Positions 23,912-33,712 of a DNA stretch of 34,855 nucleotides are shown here, in pieces. The stretch lies in assembly GCA_003157015.1 (NCBI GenBank), contig PMIJ01000120.1, positions 1 through 34,855 on the forward strand. The letters are read 5' to 3'. Made by a program: the position numbers and the translations under genes. The notes under the pieces were generated by a model. It saw only the letters and a list, made by a program, of their open reading frames with translations. It was not told the DNA's origin and did no database searches. How positions within the stretch are numbered: position 1 is the first letter of the stretch; every line of letters begins with the position of its first letter. Source of the DNA: Bacteroidales bacterium (GTDB lineage: Bacteria > Bacteroidota > Bacteroidia > Bacteroidales > VadinHA17).

Positions 23912-24574
23912 TCAGATTTTAGCTATAATACTTTTATTTGCCTTCACCTGCTGCAGAATAGGTATCTCAACTTCGGTACCTAAAGGCAAAAATATATCAA
24001 CCCTCGATCCAAACTTTATAAAGCCAAGCTCATCTCCCTGATGCACATCTGTATTTTCCTTTGCATAGGTCACGATCCTTCTTGCCACAGCTCCGGCTAT
24101 CTGCCTTACCATAACATCTGTACCGTCATTTGTCTTTATTACGATAGTACTCCTCTCATTAAGTTCCGAGGATTTAGGATGCCATGCAACCATATTCTGT
24201 CCGGGATGATAGCAAACATATTTAACTTTCCCCGATACCGGATACCTGTTGCTATGCATATTGAAAGCCGACATAAATATTGAAACCTGCAAACGCATAT
24301 CTTTAAAATATTCATTTTCCATCGTTTCTTCTATTACCACAACTTTACCGTCGGCAGGAGCATAAATAAGACCGGGATCAGTTTCTAAGGAACGTGTTGG
24401 AAGTCTGAAAAAAAACAGCAGAAAAATATAAAGCAGAAATGAACAGAAGAAACATGTCCATCTGACAATTCCTGAATCGGCCCATATAATATTAACAATG
24501 ATATTAAGAATCAGCAGTATGATCAAACCGAAGCCTAATATCTTATATCCCTCTTTATGAATATGAATCCTCAT
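23912..24574 (-). CDS. psd: Phosphatidylserine decarboxylase, small archaetidylserine decarboxylase-like type
   Basis: Psd removes CO2 from phosphatidylserine to give phosphatidylethanolamine. The 220-residue proenzyme has two N-terminal membrane helices (about 12-31 and 38-57). Visible motifs are APADGKV (72-78), FNMHSNRYPVSG (104-115, H107) and the self-cleavage site KFGSR, where G189-S190 is cut and S190 becomes the pyruvoyl group (LGST in classical enzymes). The short length fits the type B enzymes of Bacteroidota. With CdsA immediately upstream and PssA at 16636, the phosphatidylethanolamine pathway is complete within the window. A possible TAGATTTG -7 box lies 17 bp before the start. 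Confidence 0.94.
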   Translation of the reverse strand: MRIHIHKEGYKILGFGLIILLILNIIVNIIWADSGIVRWTCFFCSFLLYIFLLFFFRLPTRSLETDPGLIYAPADGKVVVIEETMENEYFKDMRLQVSIFMSAFNMHSNRYPVSGKVKYVCYHPGQNMVAWHPKSSELNERSTIVIKTNDGTDVMVRQIAGAVARRIVTYAKENTDVHQGDELGFIKFGSRVDIFLPLGTEVEIPILQQVKANKSIIAKI

Positions 24575-24590
24575 CTGTCTAAAATTTGCA

Positions 24591-24598
24591 CAAATCTA
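24591..24598 (-). promoter_or_regulatory. Possible internal -7 box before psd
   Basis: The minus strand reads TAGATTTG followed by TGC, an exact TAnnTTTG match in the 39-bp cdsA-psd gap, the only sizeable gap in this operon. No TTTG at the right -33 distance is seen. It would give psd and the flavoprotein an extra promoter. Confidence 0.3.
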
Positions 24599-24613
24599 AT
24601 CAAGTCCGGACAA

Positions 24614-25456
24614 TCATCCAACAAGTGATATAAAAAGATATACAACCGGGAAAGATATTAATGCACTGTCGAACCTGTCGAGAAATCCCCCGTGACCCGG
24701 CATTATTGTTCCGGAGTCCTTCACTCCTGTACTTCTCTTCAGCATAGATTCGACCAGGTCTCCATATGTGCCTGCCACTGAAATTATAATTGCGATAATA
24801 ATCCAGTGGATTTTATCAACCACCCCCAGCCAGTCAGAGAGAAACCAGGCTGCAATGGAGGCGATTAAAATTCCGCCAATAAACCCTTCCCAGGTTTTTT
24901 TCGGAGATATCCGCTCCATCAGTTTATGACGTCCAAACGACATCCCGGTAAGATATGCTCCTGTATCGTTTGCCCATATAAGAATAAAAAAACCTATAAT
25001 AATTCCGGGGGAAAAAACAATATCTGGGTGAGGAATTATTGATTTCAGGCCTGTTCTTGAAAATGCTGCAAAGGGAAACATTGAAAACGGAACCACTGAA
25101 TAAATTATCGAAAAAAAAGTATGCGACAATGAATCAAATGGTTTTTCCTGTTTCCTGTATAATTCAAGAATCATTATCAGCAGGATCATTGGGATTAAAA
25201 CAAGGAAAGATCTTTTCGGAATCACGCCCCATGCGACCAATGTTGAAAGTGTATATGCAGTAATGCCGGTTATAATCCCCGCAACCATCTGCGGTTTTAC
25301 ACCCGTGTTTCTGATCATCAGGTAATACTCATACTGAGTGCCGGTAAGTAGCACCAGTGCAGTCAGAAAAAATGAGACAGGATGAAGCCAAAATCCACCC
25401 ATTATGAATATTACGATCCATGCTCCGGTTAAGGTCCTTCTGAAAAAAGTATTCAA
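24614..25456 (-). CDS. cdsA: Phosphatidate cytidylyltransferase (CDP-diglyceride synthase)
   Basis: CdsA activates phosphatidate with CTP to CDP-diacylglycerol, the precursor of all phospholipids. The 280-residue membrane protein has around eight helices. The signature at 237-263 is complete: S-M-L-K-R, K246-D247, PGHGG (253-257) and DRFDS (260-264). Also conserved are WANDTGAYLTG (161-171) and SPKKTWEGFIGG (184-195). It starts 11 bp downstream of ftsH, an arrangement common in Bacteroidota. Confidence 0.95.
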   Translation of the reverse strand: MNTFFRRTLTGAWIVIFIMGGFWLHPVSFFLTALVLLTGTQYEYYLMIRNTGVKPQMVAGIITGITAYTLSTLVAWGVIPKRSFLVLIPMILLIMILELYRKQEKPFDSLSHTFFSIIYSVVPFSMFPFAAFSRTGLKSIIPHPDIVFSPGIIIGFFILIWANDTGAYLTGMSFGRHKLMERISPKKTWEGFIGGILIASIAAWFLSDWLGVVDKIHWIIIAIIISVAGTYGDLVESMLKRSTGVKDSGTIMPGHGGFLDRFDSALISFPVVYLFISLVG

Positions 25457-25467
25457 AACTTAAGATA

Positions 25468-27615
25468 TTACGCTTTTGACTGGGGCTTTTTCACAGTTTC
25501 CCCTGAAGGTGCATCTTCTGAGACAGATTCATTTTTCACTGATTTGACTTTTGTTTTTTCAGATGAAGATTTGTCTGATTTTTTACCTTTTTTAACTTCG
25601 TTACCGGTCTCCCGGTTATTTATTAGAAGAGCAGATTTTGCTTTTTCTTCTGCTTCTTTCTCATCCTTGAGAAGATCAGCTTTTCTCTTGCCAAAAATTC
25701 TTTCCAGGTCCTCGCTGAAAATCACCTCTTTTTCAAGCAGAAGCTCAGCAAGCTCTGTAAGTCCTTTCATATTATTTTTAAGAACTTCTTTTGCTCTTAT
25801 GTATGATTCGGATATAATCAGGTTAACCTCCTGGTCGATAAGCTCTGCTGTTTTCTCGCTGTATGGTTTTGTGAATCCAAAATCAGACTGGCCCGACGAA
25901 TCGTAAAAACTTATATTGCCAACTTTGTCACTCATTCCAAAAAAGGAGACCATAGCATATGCCTGTTTTGTGATTTTCTCGAGATCATTAAGTGCACCAG
26001 TTGAAATTCTACCGAAAATAAGTTCCTCTGCTGCTCTTCCTCCAAGGGCATATGCCATTTCATCAAGGATCTGCTCACGTGTGGTAAGCTGACGTTCTTC
26101 AGGAAGATACCATGCTGCTCCAAGAGCTCTGCCCCTGGGAATTATAGTCACTTTAAGAAGTGGACTGGCGTGTTCAAGTAACCAGCTTACAGTAGCATGT
26201 CCGGCTTCATGATATGCTATAGTTTTCTTCTCTCCGGGGGAGATGATTTTGGTTTTTCTTTCAAGTCCTCCTACTATACGGTCGATAGCATCCAGAAAGT
26301 CCTGCTTCTCAACAACATTCTTATTTTTCCTCGCTGCAATAAGGGCCGATTCATTGCATACATTTGCAATATCCGCTCCGGAAAAGCCCGGAGTTTGTTT
26401 TGCCATGAAACCAATGTCAAAGCTTTTTTCAAGCTTAATCGGACGAAGATGAACTTTAAATATTGCTTCTCTTTCATTCAGGTCGGGAAGCTCAACATGT
26501 ATCTGACGGTCAAAACGGCCGGCGCGCATTAACGCCCGGTCAAGTATATCTGCCCTGTTGGTGGCCGCAAGTATTATAACTCCCATATTAGTACCGAAAC
26601 CATCCATTTCTGTAAGAAGCTGGTTAAGAGTATTTTCTCTTTCGTCATTCGACCCAAAATTTGCATTTCTTCCCCTGGCTCTTCCTACAGCGTCTATTTC
26701 ATCTATAAATACGATACATGGAGCCTTTTCTTTAGCCTGTTTGAACAGATCTCTCACCCTCGACGCACCTACTCCTACAAACATCTCAACGAAATCCGAG
26801 CCTGAGATTGAAAAGAAAGGAACATTCGCTTCACCGGCAACTGCCTTTGCAAGCATTGTTTTTCCTGTTCCTGGAGGACCTATTAAAAGTGCCCCTTTTG
26901 GAATTTTGCCTCCAAGGTTTGTATATTTTTTTGGATTCTTAAGAAAATCAACAATTTCCATAACTTCTGTCTTGGCCTCTTCAAGACCGGCGACATCACT
27001 GAAGTTTAACTTGACGTTTGTATCCTTATCGAAGATTTGAGCCCGCGATTTACCGACATTGAATATGCCACCAGCGCCACCGGCGCCTCCGCCTGACATT
27101 CGCTTCATCATAAACAACCAGAAACCAATTAATAAAGCGGGAAGCAGCAACCATGAGAGTGCATCGCCAACCCAGTTTTTACGTGTCTGATAATCGGGGT
27201 AAATAAGGTCCTTATCTGCATATTCAGCATCCTTTTGGGCCTTAAGTATAAAAGGTTCAAAAGTACTGATGTCTCCAATGTTATAAGTGAAGTTTGGCTT
27301 TGGCAATGCAAAACCAAAACCTGTACCTGGTTTGGACAGTTTTGGATATCTTCCTGATTCCAGAGCTTCTTTTTTAAGGTAAATTTCAGCCTGCTCCTTG
27401 TTAACCACTACAATCTTTTCAATGTCATGATTGGCGATCATTCCCTTTATTTCACTGGTGGTTGTCTGCTGTACAGCTTTCCCGTTGTTGAATACTGAAA
27501 AAAGAATCAGTGAAACAGCAAGGATTGCAAAAATCCAATTAGTGTTAAAACGCGGTTTGCCATTTTTGTCCGGCTTCTTTTCCGGTGCCTGGCTATTATT
27601 ATTGTTCTCTGCCAT
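25468..27615 (-). CDS. ftsH: ATP-dependent zinc metalloprotease FtsH
   Basis: FtsH is a hexameric membrane protease that pulls damaged or regulatory membrane proteins into a zinc protease chamber. In the 715-residue protein: a hydrophilic start, TM1 (about 27-43), a periplasmic domain (about 44-150), TM2 (about 152-170), Walker A GPPGTGKT (246-253), pore loop MFVGVG (278-283), Walker B VFIDEID (302-308), zinc motif HEAGH (469-473) and the third ligand D544. The C-terminus (about 650-715) is a long, charged Lys/Ser/Glu-rich tail, a frequent Bacteroidota extension. It lies 11 bp downstream of rsfS. Confidence 0.97.
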   Translation of the reverse strand: MAENNNNSQAPEKKPDKNGKPRFNTNWIFAILAVSLILFSVFNNGKAVQQTTTSEIKGMIANHDIEKIVVVNKEQAEIYLKKEALESGRYPKLSKPGTGFGFALPKPNFTYNIGDISTFEPFILKAQKDAEYADKDLIYPDYQTRKNWVGDALSWLLLPALLIGFWLFMMKRMSGGGAGGAGGIFNVGKSRAQIFDKDTNVKLNFSDVAGLEEAKTEVMEIVDFLKNPKKYTNLGGKIPKGALLIGPPGTGKTMLAKAVAGEANVPFFSISGSDFVEMFVGVGASRVRDLFKQAKEKAPCIVFIDEIDAVGRARGRNANFGSNDERENTLNQLLTEMDGFGTNMGVIILAATNRADILDRALMRAGRFDRQIHVELPDLNEREAIFKVHLRPIKLEKSFDIGFMAKQTPGFSGADIANVCNESALIAARKNKNVVEKQDFLDAIDRIVGGLERKTKIISPGEKKTIAYHEAGHATVSWLLEHASPLLKVTIIPRGRALGAAWYLPEERQLTTREQILDEMAYALGGRAAEELIFGRISTGALNDLEKITKQAYAMVSFFGMSDKVGNISFYDSSGQSDFGFTKPYSEKTAELIDQEVNLIISESYIRAKEVLKNNMKGLTELAELLLEKEVIFSEDLERIFGKRKADLLKDEKEAEEKAKSALLINNRETGNEVKKGKKSDKSSSEKTKVKSVKNESVSEDAPSGETVKKPQSKA

Positions 27616-27626
27616 AAATAATTAAC

Positions 27627-28004
27627 TTACTTTATTTTATCTTCTACAACATCTATAGTTGCATCAGCCCAGAGCGACTCCAGGCTGTAAAAACTTCTGT
27701 ACTCCTCAAGAAAAACATGAACAATTAAGTTTCCATAGTCAAGCAGTACCCAGAAACAGTTGTCAAGTCCTTCAATGTGCAACGGTTTTTCAAACGCTTC
27801 CTTTCTAACCGTATCATCAACAGAATCACATATGGCACCGACCTGGGTTCCTGAAGAAGCATGACATATTATAAAATAATCAGCAATTCTGTTCTCTAGT
27901 TTTCTTAAATCAATTTTCAGAACATTTTGCCCTTTCTTCTCAAAAATACCTTTTAACACGCTTCCCAAAAGGACCTCAGTTCCGTCAGATTTTTTCTTCA
28001 TCAA
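27627..28004 (-). CDS. rsfS: Ribosomal silencing factor RsfS
   Basis: RsfS binds ribosomal protein uL14 and keeps the large subunit from joining the small one during starvation or biogenesis. The 125-residue protein shows the family core: DYFIICHASSGTQVGAICDSV (about 42-62), WVLLDYGNLIVHVFLEEYRSFYSLESLW (about 85-112) and an acidic end. It is the first gene of the minus-strand run rsfS-ftsH-cdsA-psd-flavoprotein. ATG codons at residues 1 and 2 both work; the first is used here. Confidence 0.94.
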   Translation of the reverse strand: MMKKKSDGTEVLLGSVLKGIFEKKGQNVLKIDLRKLENRIADYFIICHASSGTQVGAICDSVDDTVRKEAFEKPLHIEGLDNCFWVLLDYGNLIVHVFLEEYRSFYSLESLWADATIDVVEDKIK

Positions 28005-28029
28005 TATTTATAGGTTTTATATTAAGTCG

Positions 28030-28037
28030 CAAAAGTA
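28030..28037 (-). promoter_or_regulatory. Predicted -7 box of the rsfS operon
   Basis: The minus strand reads TACTTTTG, an exact TAnnTTTG match 25 bp before the rsfS ATG. No TTTG is found at the expected -33 distance. It probably drives rsfS-ftsH-cdsA. Confidence 0.4.
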
Positions 28038-28050
28038 CCACTTTAATCTG

Positions 28051-28058
28051 TATTTTTG
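28051..28058 (+). promoter_or_regulatory. Possible -7 box of birA
   Basis: The plus strand reads TATTTTTG followed by C, an exact TAnnTTTG match 98 bp before the biotin ligase ATG. It is only 13 bp from the oppositely oriented box at 28030-28037, so the two divergent promoters would overlap. Confidence 0.3.
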
Positions 28059-28156
28059 CTACCGAAATGCTCATTTGCAATTTCAATGCCAATATTAACC
28101 TTATATAAAAAACCAAGGATTTAAATATCCGGTCTTTAATTATATCACTGCTAATC

Positions 28157-28897
28157 ATGATAATAGGCTCAAATATTTTATTTTTTAGAAATCTGCCATC
28201 TACAAACACTCACGCTGCCCTGCTATTAAAAAATAATGATCTGCCTGAGGGTACAATTATATATACTAATTATCAATCGGAAGGAAGAGGTTATTCGGGG
28301 AACCAATGGGAAAGCGAAGATGGTAAAAATCTGCTAATCAGCATTGTACTATTCCCTTCATTTATAAACCCTGAAGTTCTGTTCCATATTTCTATGGCAG
28401 TTTCTCTTGGTATTTGCGATTATTTATTGAAATTTATTCCTGATTGTTCTATCAAATGGCCAAATGATATTTATGTAAAGAATGACAAAATAGCAGGTAT
28501 TTTAATAGAGAGTTCCATTATTGACAATCAGATTGAATCCACTATTGCCGGACTGGGTCTGAATATTAACCAGAAAGAATTCATAAGTTCAGCTCCTAAT
28601 CCAATTTCACTGGGTCTGCTGACCGGTCAGAGCTATGATCTTCGTTTTTGCCTGGATAAGCTGGTTGCGGATCTCGATGACAGGTATAAACAATTAATTA
28701 AAGGAGAATTGAGACAGATTAAAGAGGAGTATATCTCTAAACTATTCCGTTATAATAATTGGTTTAAATTTAAAGATTGTGATGGTATATACACAGGACG
28801 AATTCTGACCGTCAACGATAATGGCAGAATAAAAATTAACAGGAAAAGCGGGAAAACAAACGAATATGATTTTAAAGAGGTGGAATTTATTCTTTAG
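28157..28897 (+). CDS. birA: Biotin--[acetyl-CoA-carboxylase] ligase
   Basis: BirA adenylates biotin and attaches it to carboxyl carrier proteins. The 246-residue protein has only the catalytic domain; there is no N-terminal repressor helix-turn-helix, so it should not regulate biotin genes. The biotin/AMP loop is SEGRGYSGNQW (41-51; E. coli has GRGRRGRKW), and KWPNDIYV (100-107), followed by K111 and GILIES, is the catalytic core. A small C-terminal beta domain (about 190-246) is present. Its 3' end overlaps the convergent SRPBCC gene by 11 nt. Confidence 0.93.
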   Translation: MIIGSNILFFRNLPSTNTHAALLLKNNDLPEGTIIYTNYQSEGRGYSGNQWESEDGKNLLISIVLFPSFINPEVLFHISMAVSLGICDYLLKFIPDCSIKWPNDIYVKNDKIAGILIESSIIDNQIESTIAGLGLNINQKEFISSAPNPISLGLLTGQSYDLRFCLDKLVADLDDRYKQLIKGELRQIKEEYISKLFRYNNWFKFKDCDGIYTGRILTVNDNGRIKINRKSGKTNEYDFKEVEFIL

Positions 28898-29318
28898 TAT
28901 TTTTCCAGTCCCTGAATCTTTCCATTTCATTTATAAGCATTTCCAGAAACTGGCTTATCGGTTTAGCTGCTATCATTTTCATCACCGGATTCAGGTCTGC
29001 ATTAAGAACGGCTCTGACATTCGCCAGGTTTCCTGAGCCATCCGAAAAATTGAGAGTGAGTGAAAAATCATTTTTGTTCAGAGCATCTCCGTTAAAAACA
29101 ATCTTAGTGAATTTTTCTTTCTGAGCCAGACTTAGAGTGACTTTACCAAGCATCGACACGCTGAAGCTACAGATTTCTTTTTCAGCGTACCAGTTAGTAA
29201 TGCTATTGTTTGGAATGAATCTCTCAAAATTCCGGATATCGGTCATAAAAACAAAAAACTCCTCAGAATTGCAGGATAACTCTCCTGACCTGCTTTCAAA
29301 ATTTGATAAATCGGACAT
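28887..29318 (-). CDS. SRPBCC/START-like domain protein
   Basis: The 143-residue protein begins NFESRSGELSCNSEEFFVFMTDIRNFERFIP, typical of the START/Bet v 1-like fold, and ends in a long amphipathic helix (about 110-138, ISQFLEMLINEMERF). Proteins of this type are regularly found beside pyrE in Bacteroidota. The fold binds hydrophobic ligands in its cavity, but the ligand and role are unknown. There is no signal peptide, so it should be cytoplasmic. Confidence 0.75.
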   Translation of the reverse strand: MSDLSNFESRSGELSCNSEEFFVFMTDIRNFERFIPNNSITNWYAEKEICSFSVSMLGKVTLSLAQKEKFTKIVFNGDALNKNDFSLTLNFSDGSGNLANVRAVLNADLNPVMKMIAAKPISQFLEMLINEMERFRDWKNTKE

Positions 29319-29377
29319 AAATTAGAATTTCTATCCCATTATTATTTAGTTATTTTCAATGCTTTTCAGGCTTATGG

Positions 29378-29475
29378 CCTCATCCCCTCTTCCCCCTTCT
29401 CCCAGGAGAGAAGGGGGAGGATAAAACTTTCAACTAGCATTTAGCCCCTCTCCCCTGGGAGAGGGGTTGGGGTGA
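29378..29475. repeat. Double C-run/G-run hairpin repeat overlapping the pyrE 3' end
   Basis: Two perfect hairpins lie in tandem. TCCCCCTTCTC (29391-29401) pairs with GAGAAGGGGGA (29408-29418), and CCCCTCTCCC (29445-29454) pairs with GGGAGAGGGG (29457-29466). The outer words CCTCATCCCC and GGGGTGAGG make a composite inverted element related to 6640-6700. The second hairpin is inside the pyrE reading frame and encodes its last residues and stop codon. Confidence 0.75.
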
Positions 29476-30106
29476 GGCCTCCCCATCCTGCCGGATCAAG
29501 TCTCCACTTTGTTAAAGTCTCGACCTCTTCCTGACCTATATAACCAATTTTTAAAGCTGTATCAACCAGAACTGAATAATTACTTAGTGTATCGAGTTTA
29601 CAATTGCCTGAAACAAAAGCATCTGAGGCTTTTTTAAATTCGTAAGTAAATATTGCAACCATGCCCATAACCTCGCACCCTGATTCCCTGAGTGCCTGCA
29701 CAGCGTTCAGGCTGCTTCCCCCGGTTGATATAAGATCTTCAATAACAACAACTTTCTGCCCATTTTCAAAATACCCTTCAATCTGGTTTCCAAGTCCGTG
29801 TTCCTTTGCTCCCGATCTTACATAAATAAATGGCAATCCAAGCTTGTCTGCTACCAGTACTCCATGTGCAATTGCGCCGGTTGCCACACCGGCAACGAGT
29901 TCTGCATGCGGATAGAGGTCTTTGATCATGGCAGCAAAGGAATCGCAGATATAAGACCGCACTTCCGGGAAAGAAAGTGTTTTACGATTGTCGCAATATA
30001 TAGGTGATTTCCATCCTGAAGCCCATGTAAAAGGATTTGATGGTTGTAATTTAATTGCTTTAATTTGTAAAAGATATTCAGCTGTCTTTTTTTCAAATTT
30101 CCCCAT
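29441..30106 (-). CDS. pyrE: Orotate phosphoribosyltransferase with a repeat-encoded tail
   Basis: PyrE joins orotate to PRPP to make orotidine monophosphate in pyrimidine synthesis. From ATG 30106 the protein has 221 residues: FTWASGWKSPIYCDNR (27-41), AGVATGAIAHG (72-82), the mobile-loop region VRSGAKEHGLGNQIEG (96-111) and the PRPP-binding VVVIEDLISTGGSS (119-132). A normal end would be near WRLDPAGW (201-208). The last 12 or 13 residues (GGLTPTPLPGERG) are translated from the C-run/G-run repeat, which also supplies the stop. An upstream ATG at 30127 would overlap the Nudix gene and adds nothing conserved. The only visible -7-like box, TATTTTTG (30180-30173), is inside the Nudix gene. Confidence 0.94.
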   Translation of the reverse strand: MGKFEKKTAEYLLQIKAIKLQPSNPFTWASGWKSPIYCDNRKTLSFPEVRSYICDSFAAMIKDLYPHAELVAGVATGAIAHGVLVADKLGLPFIYVRSGAKEHGLGNQIEGYFENGQKVVVIEDLISTGGSSLNAVQALRESGCEVMGMVAIFTYEFKKASDAFVSGNCKLDTLSNYSVLVDTALKIGYIGQEEVETLTKWRLDPAGWGGLTPTPLPGERG

Positions 30107-30112
30107 TGGAAT

Positions 30113-30721
30113 ATGTATAAAGTTCATTTCGAGAACAGATTTATAATGATAAGCCCTGAACCTGACAGGTTACAAAAATACGGCTTATTCCATAAATTCC
30201 ATGATACAAATGTACTTTATGATATAATTGCTCAATTTCAGTCGGATAAGAGTATAACTGCTATAAATGTATTTGGTCCCGACATAAAGCATATCTGGAG
30301 AATCTTCAGAATTTATTTTACGGAAGTGGGAGCTGCAGGCGGTTTGGTAAAGCACACTTCAGGCCGGTATCTCTTCATTGAAAAGAAAGGGAAACTCGAT
30401 CTGCCCAAAGGTCATATTGAGAAGGGAGAAGAACCTGATGCATGTGCTTTAAGGGAAGTCTCTGAAGAATGCGGAATAACGGGTCATACGATAATAAAAC
30501 CAATTTGTCCAAGTTACCATACATACAGCTGGGAAGGTATTTCATACCTGAAAAAAACAAACTGGTTTCTTATGAAATATGATGGGAAGATGATAACTGA
30601 ACCGCAGATTTCAGAAGGTATAACAAAAGTCGAATGGCTTTTCCCTGATGAACTGAACTCGATTAAAAGCAGCGCCTGGTTGTCTCTGATGGATCTGATC
30701 AATTGTTCAATTCTCAGATAA
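30113..30721 (+). CDS. Nudix hydrolase
   Basis: This 202-residue protein has a complete Nudix box at 100-122 (G100, E106, R114-E115, E118-E119, G121; core LREVSEECGI), so it should hydrolyse a nucleoside diphosphate linked to another group. An N-terminal segment of about 70 residues precedes the Nudix fold. Family and length are typical of the Nudix gene found beside pyrE in Bacteroidota; the substrate is unknown. The start MYKVHFENR is 6 bp from the divergent pyrE start, so its promoter must lie inside pyrE coding DNA. Confidence 0.9.
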   Translation: MYKVHFENRFIMISPEPDRLQKYGLFHKFHDTNVLYDIIAQFQSDKSITAINVFGPDIKHIWRIFRIYFTEVGAAGGLVKHTSGRYLFIEKKGKLDLPKGHIEKGEEPDACALREVSEECGITGHTIIKPICPSYHTYSWEGISYLKKTNWFLMKYDGKMITEPQISEGITKVEWLFPDELNSIKSSAWLSLMDLINCSILR

Positions 30722-30728
30722 TGCTGTT

Positions 30729-31211
30729 TTAATCTTCTATCCCTTTATAATCTTTAAGATTAATTAACGCCGGAACAAATTTTGAAGCATCTCCTCCGCT
30801 CCTGATTATATCACGTACTATTGTGGAATTAATAAATGAATGTTCGGGAACCGTAAGTAGAAAAACTGATTCTATACCCGGCGCCAGTGATTTATTTACT
30901 TGTCCGATTGCCCTTTCAAACTCAAAATCTGCAGCCGTTCTCAACCCGCGAAGAAGATAGCCAGCACCGTTTTTTTTACAATAATCTACTGTAAGACCCT
31001 CATAATGAGCTACTCTCACTCTGGGTTCATCTTTAAATACCTTCTTGATCATTTCCTTCCTTGTTTCAAGCGAATAAAAGTTTTTTTTCAGCGCATTTGT
31101 ACCCACGGCTATAATTATTTCATCAAAAAGATTTATTGCACGCCTTATGATTCCTTCATGCCCGATTGTGAAAGGATCGAATGATCCGGGGAAAACAGCT
31201 ATTTTCTTCAT
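30729..31211 (-). CDS. coaD: Phosphopantetheine adenylyltransferase
   Basis: CoaD transfers AMP from ATP to 4'-phosphopantetheine, the penultimate step of coenzyme A synthesis. The 160-residue protein has PGSFDPFTIGHEGII (8-22) with the nucleotidyltransferase T/H motif (TIGH, 15-18), YLLRGLRTAADFEFE (85-99) and the C-terminal INSTIVRDIIRSGGD motif (about 127-141), all hallmarks of bacterial PPAT. It is translationally coupled to lon by a 4-nt ATGA overlap. Confidence 0.96.
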   Translation of the reverse strand: MKKIAVFPGSFDPFTIGHEGIIRRAINLFDEIIIAVGTNALKKNFYSLETRKEMIKKVFKDEPRVRVAHYEGLTVDYCKKNGAGYLLRGLRTAADFEFERAIGQVNKSLAPGIESVFLLTVPEHSFINSTIVRDIIRSGGDASKFVPALINLKDYKGIED

Positions 31212-33670
31212 TCAAATGTTATTTTTTTGGGATTTTTTACCTTTTGCTGCAATAATGCAAGTTCGAGTACGCCCATGATTGTCTGGACATAATGAAAATT
31301 TAATCCCTTTATATAGATCTCCTTTATGTTTTCAACATCCTTTCTGTTCTCCTCTGAAAGTATTAATTCCTTTATACTGGCTCGTTTAGCTGCGAGAATT
31401 TTTTCCTTGATGCCTCCGACAGGCAGCACTTTGCCTCTCAAAGTAATCTCACCGGTCATTGCGAGGTATTTTTTGACTTTTCTCTGTGTGAATGCAGAAG
31501 CTATTGAGGTTGCCATTGTAATTCCTGCAGAGGGTCCGTCTTTAGGAATCGCTCCTTCAGGAACATGAATATGTATATTCCATTTTTCAGAAAAATTATC
31601 AGGAAGATCAAGCAATTCAGCATTTGATTTAAGGTACTCCAGAGCAATTATTGCCGATTCCTTCATAACCTCCCCAAGATTACCTGTAAGAGTAAGTTTA
31701 CCTGTTCCTCTGCTCAGGCTGGTTTCCACAAATAATATCTCACCTCCGGCTGCAGTCCAAGCAAGACCAGTAACAACGCCTGCCTGTTCATTCCCCGAAT
31801 AAAGATCCCGGGTATATTTTGGAGGGCCGAGCATTTCTATCAGGGAAGATTGCGAAAGTTCAGTTTCATACTTTATATCAGATGCAATATTTTTGGCTGT
31901 GACCCTCACTATTTTGGCCAGTCTTTTATCAAGTTCGCGTACCCCTGATTCTCTTGTGTATTTTTCAATAAGAGTCTCCATCACCTTATTATCGATGGTA
32001 ATTTGATCTGGTTTTACACCATGGTTTTCAAGCTGTTTCGGGAAGAGATGCCGTTTTGCAATCTCAAGTTTCTCCTCAACCAGATAACCGGTTATTTCAA
32101 TTAGTTCCATTCTGTCTACCAGGGCAGGACTGATAGTAGCAAGATTATTAGCAGTAGCTATGAATAAAACCTTTGAAAGGTCATATTCCATTTCCAGGAA
32201 GTTATCAAAGAAAGTGCTGTTCTGTTCAGGATCAAGGACTTCAAGAAGTGCAGAAGAAGGATCACCTCTGAAATCCTGTCCGACCTTGTCAATTTCGTCC
32301 AGTATAAAAACCGGATTTGATGAGCCGGCTCTTTTCAAATTCTGGACTATCCTGCCAGGCATTGCTCCTATGTAAGTTTTTCTATGACCTCTAATCTCTG
32401 CTTCATCATGCAGTCCGCCAAGTGACATTCTGACATATTTTCTGTCAAGTGCTTTGGCAACGGACCTTCCAAGAGATGTCTTTCCTACACCTGGAGGACC
32501 ATAAAGGCACAGAATAGGCGATTTAAGATCGCCCTTAAGTTTAAGGACTGCCAGATGTTCGAGAATTCTTTCTTTAACCTCTTCGAGACCAAAATGATCT
32601 GAATCAAGAACACGACGTGCATTCTTAAGATCGAGGTTATCGACCGTATAAAAATCCCATGGCAGGTCAAGAAGAGTCTGAATATAATTTACCTGAACTG
32701 AATATTCAGCTGCTGCAGGATTAAGGCGATGCAGTTTTTCCAGTTCCTTGTCGAAAACCTTTTTAACTTCAACACTCCATTTTTTAGTCTCAGCTTTCCT
32801 GATATACTCCTCGATCTCCTTTTCAACCGGGTTCCCTCCCAGTTCATTCTGGATTGTCTTCATCTGTTGATGAAGCAGAAATTCCCTCTGCTGCTGATCA
32901 AGGTCGCTCTTTACCTTTGACTGTAATTCATTTTTAAGTTCCAGAACCTGTATTTCCTGAACAAGAAACTCGAGCAACATAAAACCCCTGTCGCGCAAAG
33001 TATTTATTTCCAATAGTTTTTGTTTATCCTGGACTTTTATATCAGTATTGGAACAAATAAAATTTATGAGGTAAGTGTTATTCTCAATGTTCTTGATTGC
33101 AAAGGAGGCCTCAGGGCTTATATTGGGATTTATTTTGATTATCTTGAGGGATAAATCTTTAAGTGACCCGACTATTGCATCAAAATCCTTGCTAAGTATT
33201 TCCGGTTTCGTTTCAGGGATTGTCCTGACCTTTGCAATAAAGTAGGGATCATCAGAAACAAGTTCCTGCAACACCATTCTTTTCCTGCCCTGGATAATCG
33301 CAGTAGTCGACCCGTCAGGCATTTCAAGCAGCTTAACTATCTGGCCGATAGTACCGATGGAATGAAGGTCGAGGAATTCCGGGTTTTCAATATCAGGATC
33401 TTTTTGAGCAACAGTTCCCACTATCTTATTGTTACGATATGCATCCTTGATCAACTGTATTGATTTTGGACGGCCGATTGAGATAGGCAGAACAACCCCG
33501 GGGAAAAGAACCGTATTCCTGAGCGATAGAATAGGAATAGCCTCCGGAACCTCAACATCCTCGAGCTCCCCATCATCACCGTCGGCTATTATAGGTATTA
33601 TATCTCCATCTCCATCAAGTATATCCGGAAGCATTATCTCGTTGACAGGTTTCCTGAATTTTTTCTCCAT
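31208..33670 (-). CDS. lon: ATP-dependent protease Lon
   Basis: Lon is a soluble AAA+ serine-lysine protease that degrades misfolded and regulatory proteins. The 820-residue protein has the N-terminal substrate-binding domain (about 45-245), a coiled-coil region (about 245-340, [18 protein letters not shown]), Walker A GPPGVGKT (391-398), Walker B VFILDEID (454-461), and the protease domain with S714 (DGPSAG) and K757 ([13 protein letters not shown]). The Ser-Lys spacing of 43 equals that of E. coli Lon (679/722). An acidic, Gly/Asp-rich stretch (about 18-40) precedes the N-domain. An AAGGAG Shine-Dalgarno lies 10 nt before the ATG, one of only three clear ones in the window. Confidence 0.97.
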   Translation of the reverse strand: MEKKFRKPVNEIMLPDILDGDGDIIPIIADGDDGELEDVEVPEAIPILSLRNTVLFPGVVLPISIGRPKSIQLIKDAYRNNKIVGTVAQKDPDIENPEFLDLHSIGTIGQIVKLLEMPDGSTTAIIQGRKRMVLQELVSDDPYFIAKVRTIPETKPEILSKDFDAIVGSLKDLSLKIIKINPNISPEASFAIKNIENNTYLINFICSNTDIKVQDKQKLLEINTLRDRGFMLLEFLVQEIQVLELKNELQSKVKSDLDQQQREFLLHQQMKTIQNELGGNPVEKEIEEYIRKAETKKWSVEVKKVFDKELEKLHRLNPAAAEYSVQVNYIQTLLDLPWDFYTVDNLDLKNARRVLDSDHFGLEEVKERILEHLAVLKLKGDLKSPILCLYGPPGVGKTSLGRSVAKALDRKYVRMSLGGLHDEAEIRGHRKTYIGAMPGRIVQNLKRAGSSNPVFILDEIDKVGQDFRGDPSSALLEVLDPEQNSTFFDNFLEMEYDLSKVLFIATANNLATISPALVDRMELIEITGYLVEEKLEIAKRHLFPKQLENHGVKPDQITIDNKVMETLIEKYTRESGVRELDKRLAKIVRVTAKNIASDIKYETELSQSSLIEMLGPPKYTRDLYSGNEQAGVVTGLAWTAAGGEILFVETSLSRGTGKLTLTGNLGEVMKESAIIALEYLKSNAELLDLPDNFSEKWNIHIHVPEGAIPKDGPSAGITMATSIASAFTQRKVKKYLAMTGEITLRGKVLPVGGIKEKILAAKRASIKELILSEENRKDVENIKEIYIKGLNFHYVQTIMGVLELALLQQKVKNPKKITFE

Positions 33671-33712
33671 TTATATGTTACTCCTTACTTTTTGCTGCTT
33701 TACATCTTCTAA

